A program made the position numbers and the translations under genes. 64,000 nucleotides of DNA from Psychromarinibacter halotolerans. GTDB lineage: Bacteria > Pseudomonadota > Alphaproteobacteria > Rhodobacterales > Rhodobacteraceae. Positions 35,103 to 44,274 of this stretch are shown here, piece by piece. Position 1 is the stretch's first letter. Every line of letters starts with the position of its first letter. The DNA is taken from contig NZ_JARGYD010000005.1 in assembly GCF_029168315.1 (NCBI RefSeq), positions 62,001 to 126,000 on the forward strand, in the 5' to 3' direction. The notes under the pieces were generated by a model. That model saw nothing but the letters and a program-made list of their open reading frames with translations, was not told where the DNA came from and searched no databases.

Positions 35103-35597
35103 TTGTACCGAACCGCTCAGGAACAGCCCAACGACTGGTGGGAGGTCGAGGAACTCTTCAACCTGTGTTTCGCGCCCGGGCGCGAGATGTTGTCGTCGTA
35201 CCGCCTGCGCGACGAGGTGCCCCCGGTGGCCGCCCTGTGCCGCGTGGCGCGTGACGACTACGACGCGGTGGCCGCCGCAATCCGCTATTGGCCGGTGCGC
35301 GTCGGCGGGGCCGAGACCCTGTTGCTGGGCCCGGTGGCGACGCACCCGATCCACCAGGGCGAGGGGTTGGCCGCACTGATCATTCAGGAAAGCCTTGCGC
35401 TGGCCCGGGACGCGGGCTGGGACCGGGTGCTGCTGGTCGGCGACGCGCCGTACTACGGCCGGTTCGGTTTTACGCGGAAAGACGGTGTCGAGATGCCGCC
35501 ACCGACCAACCCGGCCCGGATTTTGGGGCTGTCGCTTGCCTCGGAGGACGCTTGGGACGGGGTTTCCGGGCCCGTAACGCGCTGGACCGACGGCTGA
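35103..35597 (+). CDS. GNAT family N-acetyltransferase (YhbS-like)
   Basis: 164 residues with a TTG start; AAGGA lies 9 bases upstream and supports it. Segments LLLGPVATHPIHQGEGLAAL (acetyl-CoA loop HQGEGLA) and VLLVGDAPYYGRFGFTRK are typical of YhbS-type acetyltransferases. It is divergent from the flavin reductase gene with about 125 bases between them. Substrate unknown. Confidence 0.87.
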   Translation: MYRTAQEQPNDWWEVEELFNLCFAPGREMLSSYRLRDEVPPVAALCRVARDDYDAVAAAIRYWPVRVGGAETLLLGPVATHPIHQGEGLAALIIQESLALARDAGWDRVLLVGDAPYYGRFGFTRKDGVEMPPPTNPARILGLSLASEDAWDGVSGPVTRWTDG

Positions 35598-35832
35598 TTT
35601 CACTTTTTTCCGAGCTGTTCCAAGCCGCCGGGCGCAGATCGCGCCGGACGCTTAACCTGTAAAATAAGGCGGTTCAGGCCCGCTAGCGCGCAGCATGAAT
35701 TGATCCACCTGACGCCGGTCACAATTGTTTTAACAGATTCCGGTGACCTTTTTCCGGGGGCGCTGCGTTGGTGGTCCAGAAGGCGACGCAACACTGTCGT
35801 CAGTTTGAAAAAACACGAAAGGAGCGCTTGAA

Positions 35833-36303
35833 ATGAAACGCTTTCTTATGACTTCCGCCCTCGTCCTGACCACCGCCACCGGTGCGGCCTTCGCCCAGTC
35901 GGCCGACTCGTCGTCGCAGCTGCGCACGCAGGTCGCCAACTGGATCGGTGGTTCGAGCTACAACGTCGACGTCGACAGCCTGACCGACGACCAGATCGCC
36001 GCCATGTACGGTGCGATCACCAGCTCGGAAGACCAGAGCGAACAAGACGCCGCCATCCGTTCGGTCATCAACGCCGAAAACGTCGAGATGGAAGAGCGCC
36101 CGAACTACGTGATCGTCGCCGACGAGCAGATGGACCGCAGCCAGCTGCATGAATCGGTCTCGATGGCTCTGGTGGGCACCGAGTACGAAGGCATGGCCTA
36201 CACGCTGACCGACGAAGAACTGGCCGCCGTCTATGGCGCCGTGACCGGTACGGACAGCAAAAGCGAGCTGAACCTTCAGCTGAGCCAGTACTTCGAGAAC
36301 TGA
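35833..36303 (+). CDS. Secreted protein of two tandem 50-residue modules
   Basis: 156 residues. Signal peptide 1-21 (MKRFLMTSALVLTTATGAAF, cleaved before QSAD). Residues 30-79 and 105-154 align without gaps over 50 positions: both have an initial Leu, then Val, Gly, Tyr, LTDxxxAAxYGA (50-61 and 125-136) and an acidic, Ser/Glu-rich end. The joining segment (80-104) is acidic. No cysteine. The module resembles the YTLEEL...LKGA core of the small secreted trio at 4.5-5.7 kb with two extra residues, so all may share one fold; that is inference. AAAGGAGCG before the ATG; a terminator follows. Function unknown. Confidence 0.87.
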   Translation: MKRFLMTSALVLTTATGAAFAQSADSSSQLRTQVANWIGGSSYNVDVDSLTDDQIAAMYGAITSSEDQSEQDAAIRSVINAENVEMEERPNYVIVADEQMDRSQLHESVSMALVGTEYEGMAYTLTDEELAAVYGAVTGTDSKSELNLQLSQYFEN

Positions 36304-36323
36304 TAGGTCTTTTTTAGATCTAA

Positions 36324-36354
36324 AGAGGGGTCGCCGTTTGGCGGCCCCTTTTTC
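36324..36354. terminator. Bidirectional terminator between the two-module protein and ptsP
   Basis: AGGGGTCGCC, loop GTTT, GGCGGCCCCT with one G-T pair, followed by TTTTT on the plus strand and preceded by AAAG. The two genes converge here. Confidence 0.8.
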
Positions 36355-36361
36355 GTGTGCG

Positions 36362-38620
36362 TCAGGCGTTGCCGTTGCGCCCCTGCGTCGCCAGCCAGTC
36401 CATGACCGACTGGCGAACCGACTGCACACCGCTTTCCCGCGCAGAGGAGATCACCTCGCGCGCCTCGGCAAGATCGACCCGACGCAACAGGCTTTTCACC
36501 GGGCCGATCGACGCGGGGCGCATCGACAGTTTCTTCAGTCCCATCGCGGCAAAGCACAACGCTTCGACCGGGCGTCCGGCGTCCTCGCCGCAGAAGCTGA
36601 CGTCGGTGCCCGCCTCGTCGCAGCGTTCCACGATCCGCTCGATCAGCGATAGGAAACTGCTGTTCAGCGTGTCATAGCGCCGCCGCACCCGTTCGTTCTC
36701 GCGGTCGGCCGCGAAAAAGAACTGCTTCAGGTCGTTGCCGCCGATGGAGATGAAATCGGCCATTTCGTAGAACTGCCGCGGTGCATAGGCGAGGCTTGGC
36801 GTTTCCAGCATGGTGCCGATCTCGACCCGCTCGGGCATGATGTGGCCAAGGGCGTATTCGCGTTCCAGCTCGCGGAAGACATGCTCGCGACCGGCGCGGA
36901 ATTCGTCGAACTGCGCGACCATCGGGAACATGATCGTCAAAGGCCGGCCCTTCGCGGCGCGGATCAGGGCCTGAAGCTGCATCCGCATCACGCCGGGCTT
37001 GTCCAGACCGACGCGGATCGCGCGCCACCCCAGCGCGGGGTTCGGTTCGTCCGACGCTTTCATGTAGGGCAGGACCTTGTCCGACCCGATGTCCAGCGTG
37101 CGGAACTGCACCCGCCGCCCGTTCGCCGCGTCCAGCACGCGGGCGTAGATATCGACCAGCTCGCCCCGCTTGGGCATCCGGTTGCGGATCAGGAACTGCA
37201 ACTCGGTGCGGAACAGCCCGACCCCCTCGGCGCCAGAGCTTTCCATCGACGGCAGATCGGCCATCAGGCCCGCGTTCATGTACAGCTCGATGCGTTGGCC
37301 GTCCTTGGTCACGGCAGGCAGGTCCCGCAACGAAACATAGCGTTCCTGCGCCTCGGCCATCATGGCCATCTTGTCGCGGAACGCGCTGACCACGGTTTCC
37401 TCGGGACGCAGGTGCACGACGCCCTGATCGCCGTCCACCATGATCGGATCGCCGTTCAGCGCCTCGGCCGTGATGTTCTTGGCGTGGATCACCAACGGGA
37501 TCGCCCACGCCCGCGCGACGACGGCCGCATGGCTTCCGACGGATCCGTCTTCCAGCACAACGCCTTTCAGGCTGCGCCCGTATTCCAACAGCTCGGCAGG
37601 GCCGATGTTGCGCGCCACAAGGACCGGGTCGACAGGCATCTCGGCGCCGGTTTCCGAGCCCTGCCCCGACAGAATGCGCAGCAGCCGGTTCGACAGGTCG
37701 TCAAGATCGTGCAGACGCTCGCGCAGATACGCGTCGGGCACCTGTTCCATCCGGGTGCGCGCCTGCGATTGTTCCTTCTCGACGGCGGCCTCGGCCGACA
37801 GGCCCCGGTCGATGTCAGCCTCGATCCGGCGCATCCAAGACCGCGAGTTCGCGAACATCTTGTAGGCTTCCAGCACCTCGCGCTGGTCCTTGTCGCCCGG
37901 TTCCAGCCGGTCAAGCATCTCATCCACCGACAGGCGCAGCGTGTCGATTGCGACCTGCAGGCGCGACTTCTCCATGTCGGGATCGTCCGCGACCGGGTTG
38001 GCGACCACGACGCGCGGCTCGTGCAGCCAGACGTGGCCCTCAGCGGTTCCTTCCTGCCCGGTGGCGCCTTGGTACATGACGGCCTGCTGGTGCAGCGCGC
38101 GAAGCGCCGCGCCCTCGCCGACGAAGGCGCCCAGTTCCGCCATCTCGGCCAGAACCATCGCGACCACTTCCAGCGCATAGACCTCGTCGTCGGAATAGCG
38201 GCGGGCCTCTTTCGACTGCACGACCAGCACGCCCAGCGTTTCGCCCAGCCGCTGAACGGGCAGGCCAAGGAAGCTGGAAAACACCTCTTCGCCCGTTTCC
38301 GGCATGTAGCGGAAGCCGCGCGTCGCCGGGGCGTTTTCCGTGTTCATCGGCCGTCCGGTGCCTGCGACGCGGCCCACCAGACCCTCGCCGATCCGCATCC
38401 GGGTCTTGTGAACGGCTTCGGGCTTCAGGCCCTGCGTCGCACACAGCTCCAGCGTCTCGGAGTCGCGGAACAGATAGATCGAGCACACATCGGTCCGCAT
38501 GCTGTCCGCGATCAGGTGGGTGATCTTGTCCAGCCGGGCCTGACCCGCGCCTTCTTCGGCAAGCGTGTCGCGCAGCCGGCCAAGCAGTTTCCGGCTTTCA
38601 GATTCGGTTCCGTCGGCCAT
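36362..38620 (-). CDS. ptsP: Phosphoenolpyruvate-protein phosphotransferase PtsP (EI-Ntr)
   Basis: First enzyme of the nitrogen-type PTS, which takes phosphate from PEP and passes it to NPr. 752 residues. An N-terminal GAF domain (about 20-160) senses small molecules such as glutamine. The swivelling domain has the phospho-histidine H364 in GSVGSHAAVVAR. The C-terminal PEP barrel shows GAEGVGLFRTELQFL, MFPMVAQFDEF, IGTMLETPSLA, FISIGGNDLKQFF and SFCGEDAGRP. The start at 38620 (MADGTESESRK) is favoured over 38668. NPr and EIIA-Ntr genes are not in the window. aspartate kinase lies nearby, a neighbour often seen for ptsP in this family. Confidence 0.95.
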   Translation of the reverse strand: MADGTESESRKLLGRLRDTLAEEGAGQARLDKITHLIADSMRTDVCSIYLFRDSETLELCATQGLKPEAVHKTRMRIGEGLVGRVAGTGRPMNTENAPATRGFRYMPETGEEVFSSFLGLPVQRLGETLGVLVVQSKEARRYSDDEVYALEVVAMVLAEMAELGAFVGEGAALRALHQQAVMYQGATGQEGTAEGHVWLHEPRVVVANPVADDPDMEKSRLQVAIDTLRLSVDEMLDRLEPGDKDQREVLEAYKMFANSRSWMRRIEADIDRGLSAEAAVEKEQSQARTRMEQVPDAYLRERLHDLDDLSNRLLRILSGQGSETGAEMPVDPVLVARNIGPAELLEYGRSLKGVVLEDGSVGSHAAVVARAWAIPLVIHAKNITAEALNGDPIMVDGDQGVVHLRPEETVVSAFRDKMAMMAEAQERYVSLRDLPAVTKDGQRIELYMNAGLMADLPSMESSGAEGVGLFRTELQFLIRNRMPKRGELVDIYARVLDAANGRRVQFRTLDIGSDKVLPYMKASDEPNPALGWRAIRVGLDKPGVMRMQLQALIRAAKGRPLTIMFPMVAQFDEFRAGREHVFRELEREYALGHIMPERVEIGTMLETPSLAYAPRQFYEMADFISIGGNDLKQFFFAADRENERVRRRYDTLNSSFLSLIERIVERCDEAGTDVSFCGEDAGRPVEALCFAAMGLKKLSMRPASIGPVKSLLRRVDLAEAREVISSARESGVQSVRQSVMDWLATQGRNGNA

Positions 38621-38836
38621 GCCGTTGATTCTGTCCCGCCAATTCCGCGCGTGTCTCCGCCCGGCCACCCTAAACGCAGAATTGCGCCAGCGAAACGATC
38701 ATTCTCCGTGCAGCGCCCCTTGGCTGCACCTGCGCGCACCGTTCGCACAGTTGTTTCGCGGCTGGCATGTCCTTAAACCTGTTGGAAAAAGTTTAGGCTT
38801 CAAAAAAGCCGGAAACAGGGACGGGAGACGGCAGTC

Positions 38837-39970
38837 ATGCCGCGACGACTGATACTGATACTGGGCCTCGTCGGTCTGCAGGCGCTTGCGCTGGTGGTGG
38901 TGCTGGGCATCACCTACTGGGCGTCGCAGGGCGTTCTGCTGCGGTTCGCCGAGGGCCTGACCGCACGCATTGCCCGCGACACGACCGCCTATACCGAGAA
39001 CTTTCTGGACCCCGCCGAAGACGCCGCGCAACTGTCGCAGCGCCTGCTAGAGGCGGGCGTTGTTCCGCATGACGACACCGAGGCGCTGGGCCGCTACCTG
39101 TTCGACGTGCTGCAGACGCGGGACAGCTTCGACGGCGCATACTTCGGGGCGGCAAGCGGCGATTTCGTCTATGTCAGCCGTGACACGACCGAGCCTCGGG
39201 CGAATTTCCGGGTCAAAACGATTGAGACCGGGCCGGACCGCGAGGTCGTGCTGTCGTGGCGGTCCGAGCGGTTCCGGGAAGTCGCCGCGCAGGACGAGCC
39301 GGACGACGACTATGACCCTCGCAACCGCCCGTGGTATCGCGCCGCGCTGGACGCCAACGCGGTTTCTTGGACGTCGCCCTATATCTTCTTCTCGTCGCAG
39401 CGTCCGGGCGTCACGGTGTCGATGCCGGTGGCCGATCCGCTGTCGGGCGGCGTGCTAGGCGCCGTTGGCGTCGACATCGGCATCGAGTCGCTGTCCACCT
39501 TTCTCGGCGGGCTGGAAATCAGCGCCAACGGGTCCGCCGCCATCGTGGCCGAGACGGGCGATATCGTCGCCCATTCGGAAGAGGATTTCGTGGCCGAGGC
39601 CGACCCGGACGGGACCGTCCGGTTCAACACGGTCGACGGTGCGGTCGACCCGCTTCTGATGCAGGCCGCTGCGTCGATCTCTGGCGGGCTGGGGGATCTG
39701 TTCCCCGGCGAAATCCGCGTGTCGCACTTCCGGGCGGACGGGCAGGCGTGGCTGGCTGCCGTCCAGCGGCTTCGGCTAGAGGCCACTCCGTGGACGGTCG
39801 TGACGTGGCTTCCGGAAAGCGATATCCTTGAACCGCTGCATCAGGTCCGCACCATCGCCGTCTGGGTCACGCTGGCGGCCCTTGCCGCCACGGCGCTGCT
39901 TGGGTTCTTTTACGGTCGCATTCTCATGCGCCCGGACCAAGGGCAGGGCGCGGACACGCGCCAGAAATGA
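38837..39970 (+). CDS. Cache-domain membrane protein without an output domain
   Basis: 377 residues. Helix 1 (about 4-30) anchors a large periplasmic double-Cache domain (about 35-330) with the ligand-pocket signature DDYDPRNRPWYRAAL, SWTSPYIFFSSQRPGVTVSM and GGVLGAVGVDIGIESLSTFL. A second helix (about 337-358) is followed by only 19 residues (RILMRPDQGQGADTRQK). Cache sensors normally continue into a HAMP, kinase, cyclase, diguanylate or chemotaxis output; here the frame stops and a terminator follows directly. It may be a truncated receptor or a sensor that signals through a partner. It is divergent from ptsP. Confidence 0.82.
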   Translation: MPRRLILILGLVGLQALALVVVLGITYWASQGVLLRFAEGLTARIARDTTAYTENFLDPAEDAAQLSQRLLEAGVVPHDDTEALGRYLFDVLQTRDSFDGAYFGAASGDFVYVSRDTTEPRANFRVKTIETGPDREVVLSWRSERFREVAAQDEPDDDYDPRNRPWYRAALDANAVSWTSPYIFFSSQRPGVTVSMPVADPLSGGVLGAVGVDIGIESLSTFLGGLEISANGSAAIVAETGDIVAHSEEDFVAEADPDGTVRFNTVDGAVDPLLMQAAASISGGLGDLFPGEIRVSHFRADGQAWLAAVQRLRLEATPWTVVTWLPESDILEPLHQVRTIAVWVTLAALAATALLGFFYGRILMRPDQGQGADTRQK

Positions 39971-39992
39971 AAAACGCCCCGGGCCGGGGCGC
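39971..39992 (-). terminator. Terminator of lysC
   Basis: On the minus strand CGCCCC and GGGGCG form a stem around GGCCC and are followed by TTTTT. It sits 37 bases past the lysC stop and directly against the end of the Cache gene, so it may serve both. Confidence 0.75.
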
Positions 39993-40028
39993 TTTCTTGG
40001 TCTGCGGTCGGGCGTCAGGCCGGTCGGC

Positions 40029-41267
40029 TCAGGACGCTTTTTCCAGCTCGAACACGTCGTGCAGGGCCTGCACCGCAAGTTCCATGTACTTGCGGTCGAT
40101 CAGGACAGAGATCTTGATCTCAGAGGTCGTGATGACCTTGATGTTGATCCCTTCGTCCTTCAGCGCGTTGAACATCTTCGCCGCGACGCCTGCGTGCGAC
40201 CGCATCCCGATGCCCACGACCGACACCTTGGCCACGTTGGTATCCGCCACGAGATCGTGAAAGTTGATGTCCCCGGCTTCTTTGGCCTTGTTCATCGCCG
40301 CCTCGGCCCGCGCCACCTGATTGGTGGGGCACGAGAAGGTCATGTCGGTGCGGCCTTCCTCGGCGATGTTCTGGACGATCATGTCCACGTTCACGCCCGC
40401 GTCCGCCAGCGGTCCGAAGATCGCGGCGGCGATGCCGGGGCGGTCCGCCACCGAGATCAGGGTCATCTTCGCTTCGTCGCGGCTATAGGCGACACCGGCA
40501 ACAACATTGCTTTCCACGATATCCTCCTCGTCGCACACGAGAGTCCCGGCGCTTTCGTCCATCTCGCCGAAGCTGGACAGCACCCTGAGTTTCACCTTGT
40601 AGCGCATCGCCAGCTCGACCGAGCGGGTTTGCAGCACCTTCGCGCCGAGGCTGGCAAGTTCCAGCATCTCTTCGAAAGCGATCTTGTCGAGCTTGCGCGC
40701 CTTGTCCGAAATCCGCGGGTCGGTGGTATAGACCCCGTCCACGTCGGTGTAGATGTCGCAGCGTTCCGCACCGAACGCCGCGGCGAAGGCCACGGCTGTC
40801 GTGTCGCTGCCGCCCCGGCCCAGCGTGGTGATCCGGCCTTCGGGGCTGATGCCCTGAAAGCCCGCAACCACCGCGACCTTCATGCCTTCGCCGAACTTCG
40901 CCAGGATGTTCTCGGGCGGGATCTCTTCGATCCGGGCGGCGGAATGGGCGCTGGTCGTCTTCAGCGGAACCTGCCAGCCCTGCCAGCTGCGTGCGGGGAT
41001 TTCCATCTCCTGCAGCGTCAGCGCCATAAGGCCGGCGGTCACGTTCTCGCCCGACGACACGACAGCGTCGTATTCGCGCGCGTCGAACATGGGCGAGGTC
41101 TCTTCGACGAAGCCGACCAGCTTGTTCGTTTCGCCGGACATCGCCGAGACGATGACGATCACGTCATAGCCGTTGGCGACCTCGACACCGACGCGTTTGG
41201 CGGCGCGGCTGATGCGGTCCAGCGTGGCGACAGAGGTGCCGCCGAATTTCATCACCAGGATCGGCAT
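40029..41267 (-). CDS. lysC: Aspartate kinase
   Basis: Phosphorylates aspartate as the first step to lysine, threonine and methionine. 412 residues, monofunctional. Kinase domain starts MPILVMKFGGTSVA (KFGGTS at 7-12), with SAMSGETNKL, GRGGSDTTAVA and the YTDVDGVYTTDPR motif. Two ACT domains (from about residue 265: AKMTLISVADRPGIAAAIFG, then AKVSVVGIGMRSHAGVAAKM) bind allosteric end products. The start at 41267 follows the family; the longer frame to 41432 is spurious. thrC for the same pathway lies 20 kb away. Confidence 0.96.
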   Translation of the reverse strand: MPILVMKFGGTSVATLDRISRAAKRVGVEVANGYDVIVIVSAMSGETNKLVGFVEETSPMFDAREYDAVVSSGENVTAGLMALTLQEMEIPARSWQGWQVPLKTTSAHSAARIEEIPPENILAKFGEGMKVAVVAGFQGISPEGRITTLGRGGSDTTAVAFAAAFGAERCDIYTDVDGVYTTDPRISDKARKLDKIAFEEMLELASLGAKVLQTRSVELAMRYKVKLRVLSSFGEMDESAGTLVCDEEDIVESNVVAGVAYSRDEAKMTLISVADRPGIAAAIFGPLADAGVNVDMIVQNIAEEGRTDMTFSCPTNQVARAEAAMNKAKEAGDINFHDLVADTNVAKVSVVGIGMRSHAGVAAKMFNALKDEGINIKVITTSEIKISVLIDRKYMELAVQALHDVFELEKAS

Positions 41268-41430
41268 GAATGGCCATTTCCCATTTGCAAGTCGGGGGTT
41301 TCTTAGTCGTGGCGCGGTGGACAGGCAAGGGCTCCGCCAAGCCGCAAGAGCGATATTCCGAAACGCCGTCTTCGGACTGGTCATCCTGCAGGCTTTGCGC
41401 TTGTCTGCGGGGCAGAAGGGGAGACCGGAC

Positions 41431-42393
41431 ATGCAGTTGAGCGAAGACGACCTGAAGCGCGCGGCCGATCTTGTCTATACCTCGATGCCGGCCACCCCGC
41501 AGTATGCCTGGCCGCAGCTAAAGGCCCGTCTGGGCTGCGAGGTCTGGGTCAAGCACGAGAACCACACGCCCACCGGCGCGTTCAAGGTGCGCGGCGGGAT
41601 CACGTTCATCGACTGGCTGCGCCGCACTCATCCCGATGTCGCGGGGATCTGTACCGCGACCCGCGGCAACCACGGCCAAAGTCAGGCCCGTGCGGCGACG
41701 GCGGCAGGGCTGCGGGCGCTGGTCTACGTGCCGCACGGAAACTCGGTCGAAAAGAACGCGTCCATGCGGGCCTTCGGCGCCGAACTGGTCGAGCATGGTC
41801 AGGACTTCGACACCGCGCGGGTCGAGGCGTTCCGCGTGGCCGAAGAGCAGGGCCTTGCCATCGTGCCGCCGTTTCACAAGGAGCTGGTGCGCGGCGTGGC
41901 CACCTACGCCTACGAGCTGTTCACCGCCGCCCCGGATCTTGATGCCGTCTACGTGCCCATCGGCTGCGGATCGGGCATCTGCGGCACCATCCTTGCCCGC
42001 GACGCGCTGGGCCTGAAGACCGAGGTGATCGCGGTGGTGGCCGAAGGCGCACCGTGCGCGCGGCTGTCGGTCGAGGCGGGCCGACTGGTCGAGACGAACA
42101 CGGCCGACACCTTCGCCGACGGCATGGCGGTGCGGGTGCCGGTGCAGGCGGCGTTCGACATCTACGCGAAAGGCGCGTCCCGGTTCGTGACCGTCTCGGA
42201 CGCCGAGATCGCGCAGGCGATGCGCGTGCTGTACGAAGACACCCACAACCTTGCCGAGGGGTCCGGCGCTGCGGCCTTGGCGGCTTTGATGCAGGAAAAG
42301 GACGCGATGGCGGGCCGCAAGGCGGGCGTTATCCTGTCGGGCGGCAACGTGGACGCGGGGGTGTTCGCGGACGTGTTGGCGGGCGGTATCTGA
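41431..42393 (+). CDS. Threonine dehydratase-like PLP enzyme
   Basis: 320 residues, fold type II PLP enzyme of the serine/threonine dehydratase family. The PLP lysine is K52 in TPTGAFKVRGG, and the phosphate loop is GCGSGICGTI (about 179-188). VILSGGNVD closes the chain. There is no C-terminal ACT regulatory domain, so it is catabolic-type or a hydroxy-amino-acid lyase rather than biosynthetic IlvA. The ATG at 41431 follows GGGGAGACC. It is divergent from lysC. Exact substrate unknown. Confidence 0.9.
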   Translation: MQLSEDDLKRAADLVYTSMPATPQYAWPQLKARLGCEVWVKHENHTPTGAFKVRGGITFIDWLRRTHPDVAGICTATRGNHGQSQARAATAAGLRALVYVPHGNSVEKNASMRAFGAELVEHGQDFDTARVEAFRVAEEQGLAIVPPFHKELVRGVATYAYELFTAAPDLDAVYVPIGCGSGICGTILARDALGLKTEVIAVVAEGAPCARLSVEAGRLVETNTADTFADGMAVRVPVQAAFDIYAKGASRFVTVSDAEIAQAMRVLYEDTHNLAEGSGAAALAALMQEKDAMAGRKAGVILSGGNVDAGVFADVLAGGI

Positions 42394-42411
42394 CGCGCGC
42401 CCGTCAAGCGG

Positions 42412-43068
42412 TCAGTACGGGTGTTCGCGCCCGTCCCACGTCAGGAAGCATCCGGTGCTGTCCATCGACAGGTCGTCGAACCGCGCACGCAGGCCAGCGG
42501 CGCTTTGGTCTTCCGTGATGTCGGCACCTGCACCGCCCATATCGGTGCGGACCCAGCCGGGGTGATAGATGCCGACCGCGATGCCCTCGGGCCTCAGCTC
42601 CGTCGACAGATTGCGGCCTAGGTTCAGCGCCGCCGCCTTGGACGCGCGATAGATCAGCGAGCCGCCGGGAGCACGGGTGTGGCTGGCCATCTGGCTGGAG
42701 ATGATCGCGATCTTGCCCGCCTGTGCCAGCCGCAGCGACGGCAACAGCGCCTGCACGGTCAGGAACACGCCGGTCACGTTCGTCGCGAACGTGTCTGCCC
42801 ACATCGCCGCCGGGTATCCGGCATTCAAGGACTGGCCTTTGTCCAGGTTCACGCCTGCGTTGCAAACCAGCAGGTCCAGCGGCTTGCCCTGCATCCGCTC
42901 GGCCACCACCCGGTGCGCGGCGGGGTCGGTGACGTCCAGCGTCAGCCAGTTGCCCTCGGGCGGCGTGGCGCCGCGGTTCGTGCCGATAACGTCGATGCCA
43001 TCGGACAGATAGCTGTCGAACAGCGCGCGGCCGATGCCTCGGGTCGCGCCAGTGATAAGGATTGTCAT
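42412..43068 (-). CDS. Short-chain dehydrogenase/reductase
   Basis: 218 residues, classical SDR. Cofactor loop TGATRGIGRAL (6-16), NAG motif CNAGVN, catalytic serine in IISSQMASH and YxxxK as IYRASKAAAL. Short for the family (usually about 250), with little sequence after the active site. Resembles carbonyl reductase/C-factor-like SDRs. Alone between a dehydratase (convergent) and DUF1178; substrate unknown. Confidence 0.9.
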   Translation of the reverse strand: MTILITGATRGIGRALFDSYLSDGIDVIGTNRGATPPEGNWLTLDVTDPAAHRVVAERMQGKPLDLLVCNAGVNLDKGQSLNAGYPAAMWADTFATNVTGVFLTVQALLPSLRLAQAGKIAIISSQMASHTRAPGGSLIYRASKAAALNLGRNLSTELRPEGIAVGIYHPGWVRTDMGGAGADITEDQSAAGLRARFDDLSMDSTGCFLTWDGREHPY

Positions 43069-43107
43069 GGCCGCGACCCTAGCGGGGTGCCGGGCGGGTG
43101 CAAGGGA

Positions 43108-43542
43108 TCAGTTGGATTTGCGCGTCGGGCGAAAGGGCAGGGGGGCGACGGGCACGCCATCCTCGATCAGGCGCTTCGCCTCTTCGGGCTTGGCCTCGCC
43201 ATAGATCGACCGTTGGGGGATCTCGCCCTCGTGCATCTTGCGCGCCTCGGACGCGAAGCCCATCCCGACATAGTCAGAGGTCGTCTCGACATGCTTGCGC
43301 AGGGCTGCAAGCTTCGTCTCCATCTCCGACGCGGGGGCGGCAAGGCTTTCGTCTTTCGGCTCTGCCGGTTTCTTGCGGGCGGTCTGGACCCCCGGCGCCA
43401 TCAGAACCTTGCGCACCTCGGTCGCGCCACACTCGGGGCAGGCGACCATGCCGGCGGCGGCCAGCTTGTCAAAGGCTTCGGCGCTGGCGAACCAGCTTTC
43501 GAACCCGTGGTCGTTTGTGCACTTGAGCGCGTAGCGGATCAT
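43108..43542 (-). CDS. DUF1178 family protein
   Basis: 144 residues. The N-terminus MIRYALKCTNDHGFESWFAS followed by ACPECGATEVRKVLMAPGV is the DUF1178 signature; the cysteines (KC, CPEC) probably form a zinc ribbon. A charged middle segment (about 57-80) is followed by the conserved DYVGMGFASEARKMHEGE and RSIYGEAKPEEAKRLIEDG. Function is unknown, although the family is widespread in alphaproteobacteria. It is close to the SDR gene (39 bases) and the NUDIX gene on the same strand. Confidence 0.93.
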   Translation of the reverse strand: MIRYALKCTNDHGFESWFASAEAFDKLAAAGMVACPECGATEVRKVLMAPGVQTARKKPAEPKDESLAAPASEMETKLAALRKHVETTSDYVGMGFASEARKMHEGEIPQRSIYGEAKPEEAKRLIEDGVPVAPLPFRPTRKSN

Positions 43543-43611
43543 GTCCGGTCCCGAGGCAAAGGTGATCAGGGTTAGATATTCGACCCCCGAAGGAATGCAA
43601 GCACGGGCGCT

Positions 43612-44073
43612 TCAAAAACGGGTGGGCTCGAACGCCGCCAGTATCTGCCGCAGTTCCGGCTCGGTCACCCGCTGGGCCGCCTTGGCGGTCGAAAACCACT
43701 TGCGCCGTCGTTGCTTGGCCTCGGGGTACTTGTCCTCCAGCCGCTTCACTTTCACCGGAAACACAGTCACCGAGTGGGGGTGGTCGTCTTCGGCGCGGTC
43801 CTTGACGTATGTGAAGGCGCCCAACGCGCTGCCGGACAGGGTGCCGACGACGCCGGCCTCTTCCCAGCATTCCTGCAACGCCGAGGCCCCGGCCGTTTCC
43901 CCGGCAAGCGGCCAGCCTTTGGGGATGATCCAGCGCCCGGCGCCGCGCGTCGTGACCAACAGGATTTCAGCCCGCTCGTTGCGCACACGGTAACACAACC
44001 CGCCGACCTGTGAGCGGATCATCCGTCTTTGCTCGGGCGCCAACTGAAGCGGGCGGATCTTGGCTCTTGCCAT
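43612..44073 (-). CDS. NUDIX hydrolase (DIPP-like)
   Basis: 153 residues. The Nudix box is at 53-75, starting GWPLAGETAG and ending QECWEEAGV, with the metal-binding glutamates in place. Upstream WIIPKG and the basic N-terminus resemble diphosphoinositol-polyphosphate or nucleoside-diphosphate-type bacterial NUDIX proteins. Likely cytoplasmic housecleaning or diadenosine polyphosphate cleavage; the substrate cannot be fixed from sequence. Confidence 0.9.
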   Translation of the reverse strand: MARAKIRPLQLAPEQRRMIRSQVGGLCYRVRNERAEILLVTTRGAGRWIIPKGWPLAGETAGASALQECWEEAGVVGTLSGSALGAFTYVKDRAEDDHPHSVTVFPVKVKRLEDKYPEAKQRRRKWFSTAKAAQRVTEPELRQILAAFEPTRF

Positions 44074-44274
44074 TGTGAATTGTCTGCCGATGTCTTTCCG
44101 GGCGCCGTGGCGCGCGAAACGCCTGTGCGCCCGGTGATGCCTGATGTCAGATTAGACTACGGCAAGGCGCGTTCAATGTTAAACGGGTCGGCACCCACCC
44201 TTATGGCCAACGGACATGGACCTGCACAAAGTTGTGCCCTTGAACCGGGCGACGATGAAGCGACATGACGTGAG

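Noticed and set aside
36842..38776. Open frame of 644 codons antisense to ptsP
   Set aside because: Antisense shadow of a well-conserved gene without its own motifs.
44029..44268. 79-codon open frame between the NUDIX gene and the deacetylase
   Set aside because: No ribosome site, low-complexity composition, and it overlaps the start of the NUDIX gene in antisense; probably leader sequence.
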